The position numbers and the translations under genes are program-made. This document shows positions 51,618-61,032 of a stretch of DNA of 64,000 bases, in pieces. Position 1 is the first letter of the stretch; the number at the start of each line of letters is the position of its first letter. The notes beneath the pieces are model-generated. The model saw nothing but the letters and a program-made list of their open reading frames with translations. It was not told where the DNA came from and made no database searches. The DNA is from DASPJL01 sp035628645 (GTDB lineage Bacteria; Bacteroidota; Bacteroidia; Cytophagales; Cyclobacteriaceae): assembly GCA_035628645.1 (NCBI GenBank), contig DASPJL010000198.1:51461-115460 (forward strand). Direction: 5' to 3'.

Positions 51618-53474
51618 ATGAACAACACCCTTAAAATTACTTTATGTCTGGCTATTGCAGCTTGTTCGATAGCCTGGACCATTCCGTTTAGCCATTCTCC
51701 TGAATCGAACCCTTCAGAGGAATACCGGGACTTAAATAAAAACGGCAAAATGGATGTTTACGAAGACAAAAGTAAATCCACCGAAGCACGAGTAAATGAC
51801 CTTCTTTCACAAATGTCTCTGGAGGAGAAAGCAGGATTAATGTTTATAAATGGAGTAAGGCTAACGCAGCAAGGATTTGGAGGCAGTGCCACTGATTTAC
51901 TGAATGATAAAAAGATGAATCACTTCAACATCTGGGGCATCCCTCCTATTAAAGAATTTATAGCCTGGCACAATGAAATACAAAAATCGGCAGAAAATAC
52001 CCGGCTGGGCATTCCTGTAACTATTGCCTCGGATCCCAGAAATGCTTTCAGTAATTCCATATTCTCTACCAGCGCCAATCAATTCTCCCAATGGCCTGAG
52101 CAGTTAGGATTTGCTGCCATTGGAGATGAAAAACTTATGAAACAACATGCAGAGATGGCACGCCAGGAATACCTTGCTGTTGGCATCAGGGAAGCCTTGC
52201 ATCCAATGGCTGACCTTGCCACTGAACCCAGATGGGCAAGAGTAAGCGGTACATTTGGAGAAGACGCCAAACTTTCAGCAAGACTCATTAAAGCTTATAT
52301 ATTAGGTTTCCAGGGAGAAAATCTTGGACCAAACAGCGTGGCATGCATGACAAAACACTTTTCAGGAGGTGGCCCGCAAAAGGAAGGATTGGACTCACAT
52401 TTTGAATTTCATAAAGGACAAGTCTATCCGGGCGATAACTTTGAATATCATTTGATCCCTTTTGAGGCGGCCTTTGCTGCGAATACTGCGGCCATCATGC
52501 CTTATTACGGAATCCCTACCGGCCAGACAAGTGAAGATGTAGCTTTTGGCTTTAATAAAGACATCATTACCGGACTGCTCAGAAACAAGTACAAGTATAA
52601 TGGAATTGTTTGTACGGACTGGGGGCTGATTACCGATACTAAAATGGGGCCGGTAGTATGGCCTGCCAGGGCCTGGGGAGTGGAACAATTGAGCGAAGAA
52701 GACAGGGTATTGAAAGCAATCAATGCAGGTGTGGACCAATTTGGCGGAGAAAACTGTCCGGAACATGTGGTAAGTCTTGTAAAAAAAGGAAAGCTGACTG
52801 AAGAAAGAATCAATGAATCAGTCCGCAGGCTGTTAACGCAAAAATTTGTATTAGGTCTTTTTGACAATCCTTATGTTGATGAAGCAAAAGCCTTGAAAAC
52901 TGTAGGAAAGGAAGAATTTAAAAAAGCAGGTGAGGCTGCTCAAAGAAGATCATTTACTTTATTAAAAAATGAGGGAAAGACGCTACCTCTTAAAAACAAT
53001 AAACTTAAGATCTATATCAAAAATATCAATCCAAAAACGGCAGCTAAATATGGAACAGTAGTAGACTCACCGGAGAAGGCTGACTTAGCGGTGATTCGTC
53101 TCAATACCCCCTGGTATCCTGTGGAAACAGAAAATAGGTTTGCCAGAAGTTTCCATCATGGTGATCTTGATTTTAAGGGCGCCCGGAAAGACAGCATTTT
53201 ACAAATACTCAATGCCGTGCCTACGATTGTTGACCTCTACCTTGACAGACCGGCAGTAATCCCTGAAATAGCTGAAAAAAGCAAAGCGCTATTGGCAAAT
53301 TACGGCGCCAGCGACGAAGCGCTTTTTGATGTAATTTTTGGAAAAGCAAAACCTGAGGGAAAATTACCTTTTGAACTACCGTCATCAATGGAAGCTGTCG
53401 AAAAGCAAAAAGAGGACGTTCCCTATGACTCCAAGAACCCTTTGTACAAATTTGGTTTCGGCTTATCCTATTAA
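51618..53474 (+). CDS. Glycoside hydrolase family 3 protein (beta-glucosidase-like)
   Basis: A 618-residue secreted hydrolase from ATG 51618 (MNNTLKITLCLAIAACSIAW, a signal peptide); the TTG-initiated extension to 51594 was rejected. A short dockerin- or EF-hand-like YRDLNKNGKMDVYED follows. The GH3 TIM-barrel domain contains the nucleophile Asp334 in GIVCTDWG, and KHFSGGGP is the usual Lys-His motif. A C-terminal alpha/beta sandwich ends at YKFGFGLSY. There is no fibronectin III tail. It probably removes beta-linked glucose or similar sugars in the periplasm. A strong inverted-repeat terminator follows. The upstream NrtR-like regulator may control it. Confidence 0.9.
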   Translation: MNNTLKITLCLAIAACSIAWTIPFSHSPESNPSEEYRDLNKNGKMDVYEDKSKSTEARVNDLLSQMSLEEKAGLMFINGVRLTQQGFGGSATDLLNDKKMNHFNIWGIPPIKEFIAWHNEIQKSAENTRLGIPVTIASDPRNAFSNSIFSTSANQFSQWPEQLGFAAIGDEKLMKQHAEMARQEYLAVGIREALHPMADLATEPRWARVSGTFGEDAKLSARLIKAYILGFQGENLGPNSVACMTKHFSGGGPQKEGLDSHFEFHKGQVYPGDNFEYHLIPFEAAFAANTAAIMPYYGIPTGQTSEDVAFGFNKDIITGLLRNKYKYNGIVCTDWGLITDTKMGPVVWPARAWGVEQLSEEDRVLKAINAGVDQFGGENCPEHVVSLVKKGKLTEERINESVRRLLTQKFVLGLFDNPYVDEAKALKTVGKEEFKKAGEAAQRRSFTLLKNEGKTLPLKNNKLKIYIKNINPKTAAKYGTVVDSPEKADLAVIRLNTPWYPVETENRFARSFHHGDLDFKGARKDSILQILNAVPTIVDLYLDRPAVIPEIAEKSKALLANYGASDEALFDVIFGKAKPEGKLPFELPSSMEAVEKQKEDVPYDSKNPLYKFGFGLSY

Positions 53475-53822
53475 TTGACTTTTTCATAGTATTCCCCGAA
53501 TATAGCCTGGAGCAAAAGCTTCCTGCAATACGTTCTGAGGAATTACAAATAATCAAACAAGGAATGCTGAATAATGAAGGAAAATTGCATCAGGAACCTT
53601 TCTAAATTCAGTATTCCTTGTTCAAATTTTTAATCTATATATACAATACCATTGTATAAACTCATTTATTTTTTATTCAACTTCCCTATATAATTCCCTT
53701 TTTTATTTGAATTTTAAAACCTTTTAAAATAAAACTTATTATTTCTGATAAAAAATCTTATAATAACGGGATTTTATAAAAAATAGTGACTCGTACTTGA
53801 AAAGGAATTACCTCAACGCTAA
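53475..53822. other. 348-base intergenic region after the GH3 gene
   Basis: No gene was found. It contains the long inverted-repeat terminator at 53556-53622 and a very A+T-rich stretch that presumably carries the ktrB promoter. Confidence 0.5.
53556..53622 (+). terminator. Long hairpin terminator of the GH3 gene
   Basis: AACAAGGAATGCTGAAT and its near-perfect mirror ATTCAGTATTCCTTGTT (one mismatch), with further partial pairing toward the loop (AAGG with CCTT), are followed by CAAATTTTT. The stem is unusually long for a terminator. Confidence 0.7.
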
Positions 53823-55628
53823 ATGAAAAAAATCGGATTTTTTGAAAATCTTCGCAGGCCTGGCAAATCACTTTTGCTTGCGATTGACAAATTTCATTTT
53901 ATACTTAGCATATGCTTCCTTTTAATTATAATATATGATACCGGTTTTGAATTCAATGACGCAAAAAAGTTGTTTTTCAAAGATCTTTATCTTTTGTACA
54001 TCTCTATTTTCTCCACCATTATTCTTTTTAAAATAATAATCCTGTCCCTAAAAAAAGAATATAAAAAAATAAGGCGGTTCGATATAGGAATAATGATCTT
54101 TGCCCTGGGGATACTGATCTTTAATATACTAATCAAAGAAGTAGATCCTCGGCCCTGGTATATTGATATAATTTCAGAATCCACTTCTCTCAGAATTTTT
54201 ATCGTTTTTATTTTTTTTGCCAGCCTTTCAAAATACCTGTTACAGGCACAAGTTGCTTTTACAAATCCAACACTTTTGTTTGTAAGCAGCTTTCTGGTAT
54301 TAATTTTAGTTGGTACTTTTTTATTGTTGCTACCAGCCGCAACCAATCATTCATTATCCATAATCGATGCTTTTTTTACTTCGACAAGCGCTGTATGTGT
54401 TACAGGTCTGGTTGTGGTAGACACCGCCACTTATTTTACAGATTTCGGCAAACACATTATTCTATTCCTTATCCAGGTAGGAGGTTTGGGAATAATGACT
54501 TTCTCCACCTTTATTGGATTCATTTTTACGGGTTCGAGTCACATCAGAACTTCCATCCATATGAAAGAATTTGTTATGGAAGAGCGTATTGGTAAAATAC
54601 TCTCTACAATAGGCAAAATCTACCTTTTCACCCTGAGTATAGAACTGATTGGCGCTTTTTTCATTTGGACGTCCATAAAAAACAATCCGGTATTTACCCC
54701 AATCCAAGCTATTGACTTTTCCATATTTCACTCCATTTCCGCTTTTTGTAATGCAGGATTTTCCACATTGCCCAATGGATTGTACGAAGAATCATTGCGC
54801 TTCAATTATAACTTACATTGGGTCATATCCTTCTTAATTATAATCGGAGGAATCGGGTTTCCTGTAATGTTCAATCTATCCAATACTTTTCTACATTTCT
54901 TTATCAACAAATACAATCACCTGTTTAAAAATAAAATTTACCTCCATCAGTCCCGGCATTTAAACGTCCACACCAAGCTTGTTCTGATCACTACTTTTTT
55001 CTTGTTGTTGCTCGGTTTTTTCGCATTTCTATTTGCAGAATATAATAATATTTTAAAGGACCTTTCCGTGTGGGGAAAAATAAGTACATCCTTCTTTGGC
55101 AGTGTTTCTCCAAGAACCGCAGGATTTAATACCTTCGACATGGAATCACTGACTGTCGCCACTGTTCTTATTTACATGCTGCTTATGTGGATAGGGGCAT
55201 CCCCGGCGTCCACAGGCGGAGGGCTTAAGACAACGACATTTGCAGTGGCTATTTTGAATACCATTAGTATATCAAAAAACAAGGACCGAATTGAGGTATT
55301 TGGAAGGGAAATCTCGAGTGAATCTGTAAGAAGAGCGCTGGCTGTTTTTGTGCTTTCTTTTTTGGTCATTGGAATTGGCGTTTTTTCTATCATGAGTTTT
55401 AATCCTGAACTGGCTGTTATAAATGTGGCTTTTGAATGCTTTTCAGCCTTTAGTACCGTAGGATTAACAATCGGAGTAACGCATAACCTTGCAGCGCCAA
55501 GCAAAATTGTCCTCATTATATTAATGTTTTTAGGAAGGGTAGGTACTTTAACTATTCTGATTGGGATAATCAGTGACGTAAAAGCACTAAATTACCGTTA
55601 TCCAACTGAAAATGTTCACATTATATAA
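53823..55628 (+). CDS. ktrB: Potassium uptake protein, TrkH/KtrB family
   Basis: A 601-residue K+ channel-like transporter subunit. After about 150 residues of extra N-terminal membrane helices, the four pore loops with their selectivity-filter turns are all visible: SAVCVTGLVVVD, SAFCNAGFST, SPRTAGFNTF and FSAFSTVGLT. Each loop has the Gly that lines the filter. The extra helices make it longer than Bacillus KtrB but usual for Bacteroidota TrkH. The KtrA/TrkA-type gate-controlling subunit is encoded 201 bases downstream on the same strand. Confidence 0.93.
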   Translation: MKKIGFFENLRRPGKSLLLAIDKFHFILSICFLLIIIYDTGFEFNDAKKLFFKDLYLLYISIFSTIILFKIIILSLKKEYKKIRRFDIGIMIFALGILIFNILIKEVDPRPWYIDIISESTSLRIFIVFIFFASLSKYLLQAQVAFTNPTLLFVSSFLVLILVGTFLLLLPAATNHSLSIIDAFFTSTSAVCVTGLVVVDTATYFTDFGKHIILFLIQVGGLGIMTFSTFIGFIFTGSSHIRTSIHMKEFVMEERIGKILSTIGKIYLFTLSIELIGAFFIWTSIKNNPVFTPIQAIDFSIFHSISAFCNAGFSTLPNGLYEESLRFNYNLHWVISFLIIIGGIGFPVMFNLSNTFLHFFINKYNHLFKNKIYLHQSRHLNVHTKLVLITTFFLLLLGFFAFLFAEYNNILKDLSVWGKISTSFFGSVSPRTAGFNTFDMESLTVATVLIYMLLMWIGASPASTGGGLKTTTFAVAILNTISISKNKDRIEVFGREISSESVRRALAVFVLSFLVIGIGVFSIMSFNPELAVINVAFECFSAFSTVGLTIGVTHNLAAPSKIVLIILMFLGRVGTLTILIGIISDVKALNYRYPTENVHII

Positions 55629-55789
55629 TTAGGTAATTTGTTAATTCGAGAATGAGTTAATGGAGGAAATTTTGAATGTTAAATTTTGAATTTAAATGTT
55701 GCCGGCTTCAAATTTTATAAAAAAGTAACCTTAAAAGTCTTATGAAAATGATCTACTTAGAGGAAGTAAGCAAGACGTTCCTACAGATA

Positions 55790-55826
55790 TCCTCAAACCT
55801 GATACCGCAAACCTCAAACCTTTTTT
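55790..55826. repeat. GAGGTTTGAGG-type short repeats before the TrkA gene
   Basis: Two copies of CCTCAAACC (reverse GGTTTGAGG) 20 bases apart, with the intervening CTGATACCGCAAA being similar, lie directly upstream of the start at 55830. The same word in the other orientation occurs at 62935-62968 after the SerB-SerA gene. Confidence 0.5.
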
Positions 55827-55829
55827 AAA

Positions 55830-56513
55830 ATGAAATACTTAATAATCGGACTTGGCAATTTTGGATCAACCCTGGCCATTAATCTAACTGAAATGGGCCA
55901 TGAGGTTATCGCCGTAGATAAGGATATGAACAAGGTAAACAATTTTAAGGATAGAATTACCCATACCATTTGCCTGGATGCCGGAAGTAAAACTGCTATG
56001 AGCACACTCCCAATTAAAGAAATTGATTATGTGATTGTAGGAATAGGAGAAGATTTTGGCGCCTCGGTATTATCGACCGCACTTTTAAAACAATTAAAAG
56101 CCAAAAGAATAATTAGCCGGGCAATTTCTGATCTTCATCAAACCGTAATTGAAGCCATATCAGTAGATGATATTATTCGTCCGGAAGAAGAATCTGCCGA
56201 AAGACTGGCGATAAGGTTAAGCACCAAAGGTGTGGTAGATTATTTCAGAATCTCAACGGATTATTCAATTATTGAAGTAAATCTTCCTGATTTTTATATA
56301 GGAAAAACGGTGAGAGAATCAGAGTTGCGAGAGCATTTTAACATCAATATACTTACCATTCTCAGAAATAAAGAACGCATTAATATCATTGGCAATAAAC
56401 ATACTGAATCAGAAGTGATAGGCGTAGTAGGCCCTAACACCACATTTAATGAAGGAGATATTGTTGTGTTGTTCGGAAAAATGAAAGACATCAACCGATT
56501 TATCGAAGAATAG
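55830..56513 (+). CDS. ktrA: TrkA/KtrA-type RCK potassium-channel regulator
   Basis: A 227-residue RCK protein that binds nucleotide and gates KtrB. The Rossmann motif GLGNFGS is at 7-13 with the acidic Asp31 in VIAVDKD. RCK_N spans about 1-125 and RCK_C about 140-227 (EVNLPDFYIGKTVRESELRE). This single-module length is typical of KtrA rather than the duplicated TrkA. It follows ktrB, so together they form a Ktr system. Confidence 0.93.
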   Translation: MKYLIIGLGNFGSTLAINLTEMGHEVIAVDKDMNKVNNFKDRITHTICLDAGSKTAMSTLPIKEIDYVIVGIGEDFGASVLSTALLKQLKAKRIISRAISDLHQTVIEAISVDDIIRPEEESAERLAIRLSTKGVVDYFRISTDYSIIEVNLPDFYIGKTVRESELREHFNINILTILRNKERINIIGNKHTESEVIGVVGPNTTFNEGDIVVLFGKMKDINRFIEE

Positions 56514-56726
56514 GTTTTAATGTGATAATGAGTTGATGCGATAATGTGATTATGAGGAAACAATTTCCACCTTTCATTCGTTGCACTTAAAGGGCATTTT
56601 TTGTCTTCCTGAATGTTCTTTGATTTGAGATAACTTCTCTTTACAATCAAATTTCTTATTCTCTTTTAAACCGCTCTTGCAATTAGCAAGGATCGAATAT
56701 TTATTACAACCTAAATTTAATTTCTT

Positions 56727-57743
56727 ATGAATGACCTGAGCAACAACTCAATTATTTTACAATTTCCATTCTCCGATAATCCTGATTTAAATTCATTTGC
56801 CACCGACCAGGATTTACATCTCGTTAATCTTGAAAATAAAAAAGAAGGGTCTGCAGAAATAAATGTTAAAATTTTGACGTCAGCTATAAAGATGGCAAAG
56901 GAGAAAGATGCGCGGATGATAATTACTACCAATGCTTCCAAAGACAGGTTCGGGGTTGCTATCCGCAATTCTGCCAAAGATAACTTCACTTTGCTTGCTC
57001 CTCAGCAAATTGCAATTTTGGTTGCGGATTCGATACAGGAAAATGAAAAAAGCAAGAAAACATTAGTTAAATCGGTATTAATGCCAGAGCTAATAGAAGT
57101 TTTTGCAATAAAAAAAGGATACAAAATAATAAATGCGCTTCCCGGGAAAGAAAACCTTTTAGAAGAGTGGGAAAATCATAAAGAGGAAATGCCTTCTATG
57201 GCAATAGATGAATTCAATACCATAATCCTGAAAAACAACTCCGTGGATGAAAATATGAAAGAAGTGATTTCCCTACTATTAAAAAAAGAAAAAGAGCTTC
57301 GAGATGAAAACAAAGATTTTCTTGATAGATTAATTGAGATCTATTGTTCCTTTGGCTTTAATAAGCAGAAAACATTTTCGGTAGACATCCTCGATAATAC
57401 AAGGAAACGCCATTACCTGTCTTTGATAAAAACATTGAGGAGTAAGCCGCCGAAGCATTTTGCAGACTTTAAAGTAAAAAAGGTAGTGGATTTCGAAAAG
57501 CAATTTTCTAAGAATTTGATCACGGGCAGAAAGACTGACAAGCACCTTCCTAGTGCAAATATTCTAAGCTTTTCTTTGGATAAAGGGGGAAAAATAATGA
57601 TTATGTCCACGGAAGAAAAATTATATTTTCATATCTCCATGAATACAAAAATGCTGAGAAAAGAGCAATTCCCTGAGGAGAATAAAATTGCCAATGAAAA
57701 CATGATCAAAATAATGTCGAGTGTAGGTAGCTTGAAGTTCTAA
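56727..57743 (+). CDS. Truncated phosphohexomutase homologue lacking catalytic motifs
   Basis: A 338-residue protein whose sequence follows domains II-IV of alpha-D-phosphohexomutases (phosphoglucomutase/phosphomannomutase). KDARMIITTNASKDRFGVAIRN (60-81) aligns with the DPDxDR metal-binding loop but has Asn, Ser and Lys in place of the first two Asps. KSVLMPELIEVFAIKKGYKIINALPGKENLL (115-145), ENKDFLDRLIEIYCSFGFNKQKT (194-216) and LRSKPPKHFADFKV (237-250) follow as in the family. The phosphate-binding RPSGTEPK loop is replaced by MSTEEKLYFHIS. Domain I with the phosphoserine loop is absent. It appears to be a pseudoenzyme; it is transcribed alone, with a terminator after it. Confidence 0.7.
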   Translation: MNDLSNNSIILQFPFSDNPDLNSFATDQDLHLVNLENKKEGSAEINVKILTSAIKMAKEKDARMIITTNASKDRFGVAIRNSAKDNFTLLAPQQIAILVADSIQENEKSKKTLVKSVLMPELIEVFAIKKGYKIINALPGKENLLEEWENHKEEMPSMAIDEFNTIILKNNSVDENMKEVISLLLKKEKELRDENKDFLDRLIEIYCSFGFNKQKTFSVDILDNTRKRHYLSLIKTLRSKPPKHFADFKVKKVVDFEKQFSKNLITGRKTDKHLPSANILSFSLDKGGKIMIMSTEEKLYFHISMNTKMLRKEQFPEENKIANENMIKIMSSVGSLKF

Positions 57744-57787
57744 AAAAAATAAAGGAATAGGCACAACACCTATTCCTTTATTTTTTT
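57744..57787 (+). terminator. Terminator of the phosphohexomutase-like gene
   Basis: AATAAAGGAATAGG and CCTATTCCTTTATT form a 14-bp stem around CACAACA, ending in a run of seven Ts. It starts immediately after the stop codon. Confidence 0.9.
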
Positions 57788-57881
57788 GTTCTACCATAAT
57801 TCTTTCTCAAAAGGAAACACAGGGTTTAAAAACTTTTGTCCGCTTCCCTCTGGCATACCCCCCTCTTCCCTTATAATTCAA

Positions 57882-58793
57882 TCAGAAACCATTAATAAGA
57901 TCTACCATTCTTTTTTTCATAGCGTCATCAGGAAAACGACCAAATCCTGCCTGGACATTGTCTATTAAATGTTTAGGATTGTCGGTTCCGGGAATGACGC
58001 AAGTTACATAGGAATTAGAAAGGATAAACTTTAAAAAGAATTGTGCCCACGAATTACAATCAAATTCTTTTGCCCATTCCGGCAGTTTCTTTCCCTTAAC
58101 GTACGAAAATAAGGATCCGCTTTCGAAAGGCTGATTTATTAAAACAGCTATTCCCTTGTCACGGGCAAGAGGCAATAGTATGTTTTCTGCATCTCTGCTT
58201 CGGATACTATAATTTATTTGAATGAAATCCAGCGGCTCTTTTTTCATCACCTGTTCTACCTGGTCAAAAGCCCCTTCATGATAATGGGTAATACCAATAA
58301 ACCTTATTTTCCCCTTTTCTTTCCAGTCCCTTAATACCGGCAGGTGCATTTTCCAATCCACCAGATTGTGTATTTGCATAAGGTCCATCGGATTTGCATT
58401 CATTAGGTCCATAGATTGCTCCATCTGCCTGATACCGGCTTCCCGGCCATTTGTCCATACTTTGGTAGCACAGAATATAGATTTCCTGATTCCAAGGTCT
58501 TTAATGAGTTGGCCCGCCACCTTTTCTGATCTTCCGTACATTGGGGAAGAATCGATTACACTTCCGCCATTTTCAATCAATAACCGGAGGACTTCTTTTA
58601 ATGGCGCCATTTCCGAAGCCGTTTCTCCAACATCGAAAGTCTGCCAGGTACCCACACCTACTACAGGCAACAGTTCTCCTGATTTAGGTATTTTTCTTTT
58701 ATGCATACCATTTCTAAATTTTAAAATATCATCTTTAAAACAAAAGCCTAAAAAACCTAAGGCTGAACTCTTCAAAAATTCCCTTCTATACAT
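57882..58793 (-). CDS. Tat-signal aldo/keto reductase
   Basis: A 303-residue aldo/keto reductase with a Tat-type N-terminus (YRREFLKSSALGFLGF, twin Arg) and thus likely exported folded with its cofactor. The catalytic tetrad is present: Asp81 and Tyr86 in DSSPMYGRSE, Lys111 in CATKVW and His142 in QIHNLV. The NADPH-binding end is around VIPGTDNPKH. The substrate is unknown. The gene is alone, convergent with the phosphohexomutase-like gene. Confidence 0.88.
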   Translation of the reverse strand: MYRREFLKSSALGFLGFCFKDDILKFRNGMHKRKIPKSGELLPVVGVGTWQTFDVGETASEMAPLKEVLRLLIENGGSVIDSSPMYGRSEKVAGQLIKDLGIRKSIFCATKVWTNGREAGIRQMEQSMDLMNANPMDLMQIHNLVDWKMHLPVLRDWKEKGKIRFIGITHYHEGAFDQVEQVMKKEPLDFIQINYSIRSRDAENILLPLARDKGIAVLINQPFESGSLFSYVKGKKLPEWAKEFDCNSWAQFFLKFILSNSYVTCVIPGTDNPKHLIDNVQAGFGRFPDDAMKKRMVDLINGF

Positions 58794-59198
58794 AATGTAA
58801 ATGCACTAAAAGTTAGATCGAAGTCACAAAATTTTCTGCGTAACTGAATTTACGAATAACTACAAATAACTTTACCTTAAAATTTTAAAAATCAAACAGA
58901 AGCAAACCGCGCCGATTCTGATACTCTATATAAGTCTTCCCAATCTCTATTCCTTGTAGTCTCTCATTAAGGATGTCATCATCTAAGAAAAAAGAACTAT
59001 TTCAAAATTAGGGTCTGATTATCGTTCCCTGACATTTTGCATTTCTTAAACATTTTTCTTTAAAAACTTGCATGACTCACAATTCTATTTAAGAATTATT
59101 CAACTTTGCAGTTTATAATTTTTCACTTATTATTCCTGTTATTTTATCAACGACAATACGATCTATTAATAAAAAACGTCATGTCATCAACCCTTATA
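58794..59198. other. 405-base intergenic region, no gene seen
   Basis: This divergent region lies between the aldo/keto reductase and the Ig-like secreted protein and must hold both promoters. No consensus box pair, hairpin or small ORF with support was found. Confidence 0.5.
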
Positions 59199-60773
59199 AT
59201 GAAAAGACACACTCTATTAATAGTTTTATTATTTATAATTTCTAATAATCCCTTTTTATTGGGTCAGAGCACCCCTCCCATCAACATATTGTTCCCTTCG
59301 GAAATCGACTGGAACACTGTTGAAGAAGGGCAAAAGGTGGAATTTCAATTACAGGCAACGGGGGGAACGGACACCAGTTACACTTTCCGCTTAATCCGCG
59401 GAAAAACGGAGGAAATGCATTTTGATTCCCTGGGTTATTTCTCATGGACGCCAGGCTTCAAGAGCGTGGATAGACTGGAAACAAATAAAAAGTTTCAGCT
59501 GAACTTTGAGGTGAGGAACACAAGCAATGAAAGCAGCACCAAATCAATAGAATTGACGGTTTTGCATGTGAATCAGCCTCCGATTGTAAGCGATCTTAAA
59601 CCCTTTTACATTCAGTTTAACGTCATCAACACCTACAAAATAGATCCGGAAGCAATTAAGGATGAAGACAAAGATCCCTTGGTGTTTATCTCCATTCCGG
59701 GGCAAATGCCTGAAGGAGCCAGACTATCAGAACAAGGGGAGTTGACCTGGAAACCTTCCATTACTCAATTCAAACAGCTTAGACAACATCCCATTTTTAT
59801 AGAGTTCTATGTGGAAGACCAGCCATCAAAAGCACGAACCACCGGGAAATTAAAAATAGAGGCTTCGCAAATGGATTTACCCCCGCTAATTACCATTATA
59901 CCTGAAGCGAAAAACATTAGATATGCGGAAGATGCTACCATTAATCTTAAATTTTACCTAAGTGATCCTAATGGAGATGAAGACATCTTTTCTTTCAGCT
60001 TTCTTTCTGAAAACCCAGAAGTACCAAAGAGTGCACTGGTAAAAAATACTTCTACCCAATATGAATTTATATGGGAGCCCGGTTATTACTTTGTAAATGA
60101 TCCATTTGACTCCGTATCATTTGACATCATTTTTTTTGTAATCGACAAAAGCCAGAAAAGAAACGAGAAGAGAATTAACATGACCATTTACAATGCCGTG
60201 AATGAAGAGCTGAAGGACCATACTTTATATATTCAGTACAGAACTTCGCTGGTCAGGGCCTGGGACCTTTTGGAACAGTTAAAAGAAAAAGAAAAGGAAC
60301 TAAAAAAGGATTACAACAGGGCAAAAAAGGGCAAGAAAAGAAGAGCATTGACAAATGCTTCATTGGGAGCGGTAACGGGAGTTATACCTGTAATAAATTC
60401 TATCCCGAATACTACTCAAAGGGCAGTTTCTACCGTTGGGGGAACCACTGTGCTAACCATTGGAACTTTAGAAGCTACGGAAGTGATTGGGAAATCTACC
60501 AAGGACCTGGTAGAAAGACTTAATTATGTGATGGAGAAAAAGAATGAGATTCAAACCAAGGGAGATATTTTTGCAAGAAAATACTCTTTAAAATCCTTAA
60601 GAAGAAGGGCGGGTTTTATAAGTGACATGGAAGATTTTCTGGCGACGTTAAATTTGAAAGGGCTGGTTGCTTTAGAACTAAATGCCGGATGGCAAAATAA
60701 GCATAAAGCATCTGATTCCAGTTTGTCTAAAACTTTCAAGGATTTTGTTCCGGAGGGATCTCAGAAAAATTAA
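59199..60773 (+). CDS. Secreted protein with cadherin/Ig-like repeats and a helical C-terminal domain
   Basis: A 524-residue protein from ATG 59199 (MKRHTLLIVLLFIISNNPF, a signal peptide ending LLGQ); the TTG-initiated extension to 59106 has a second hydrophobic block and was not used. Three beta-sandwich repeats (about 25-345), each with a GYFSWTPG- or GELTWKPS-type strand, resemble dystroglycan/cadherin-like domains. The last 180 residues are different: a charged coiled coil (LKEKEKELKKDYNRAKKGKKR), a glycine-rich hydrophobic segment (SLGAVTGVIPVINS to GTLEATEVIG) and a basic helical tail. The hydrophobic segment could insert in a membrane. No function is known. Confidence 0.65.
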   Translation: MKRHTLLIVLLFIISNNPFLLGQSTPPINILFPSEIDWNTVEEGQKVEFQLQATGGTDTSYTFRLIRGKTEEMHFDSLGYFSWTPGFKSVDRLETNKKFQLNFEVRNTSNESSTKSIELTVLHVNQPPIVSDLKPFYIQFNVINTYKIDPEAIKDEDKDPLVFISIPGQMPEGARLSEQGELTWKPSITQFKQLRQHPIFIEFYVEDQPSKARTTGKLKIEASQMDLPPLITIIPEAKNIRYAEDATINLKFYLSDPNGDEDIFSFSFLSENPEVPKSALVKNTSTQYEFIWEPGYYFVNDPFDSVSFDIIFFVIDKSQKRNEKRINMTIYNAVNEELKDHTLYIQYRTSLVRAWDLLEQLKEKEKELKKDYNRAKKGKKRRALTNASLGAVTGVIPVINSIPNTTQRAVSTVGGTTVLTIGTLEATEVIGKSTKDLVERLNYVMEKKNEIQTKGDIFARKYSLKSLRRRAGFISDMEDFLATLNLKGLVALELNAGWQNKHKASDSSLSKTFKDFVPEGSQKN

Positions 60774-60953
60774 TATACTTCCGGTACACTTTTAAGAAAT
60801 AAAAACATTCTGGTGAAATGGATAATTAATTCGTTTCGACTGTATCACAGCATGTTATTTTGTTAAAAATTTATTCCCTTCCAATATTTTAGTATTTGCC
60901 CCCTAAAAGTGGGATTTGGCTCATAACTATTATTACAGATTATCTTTTTGTCA

Positions 60954-60986
60954 TTGTAAGTTTTTTCGAGTTTAGTTTATAAATTT
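60954..60986 (+). promoter_or_regulatory. Probable promoter of the SerB-SerA gene
   Basis: TAAATTTG at 60979-60986 matches TAnnTTTG exactly, and TTG at 60954-60956 is 22 bases upstream at about -33. A leader of about 40 bases would carry the AGGAGAGATTTT / AAAATCTCCT hairpin (60998-61022) just before the start codon at 61033. Confidence 0.6.
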
Positions 60987-61032
60987 GCGGCCTGTTAGGA
61001 GAGATTTTTTTTAAAATCTCCTATTCCAATTT

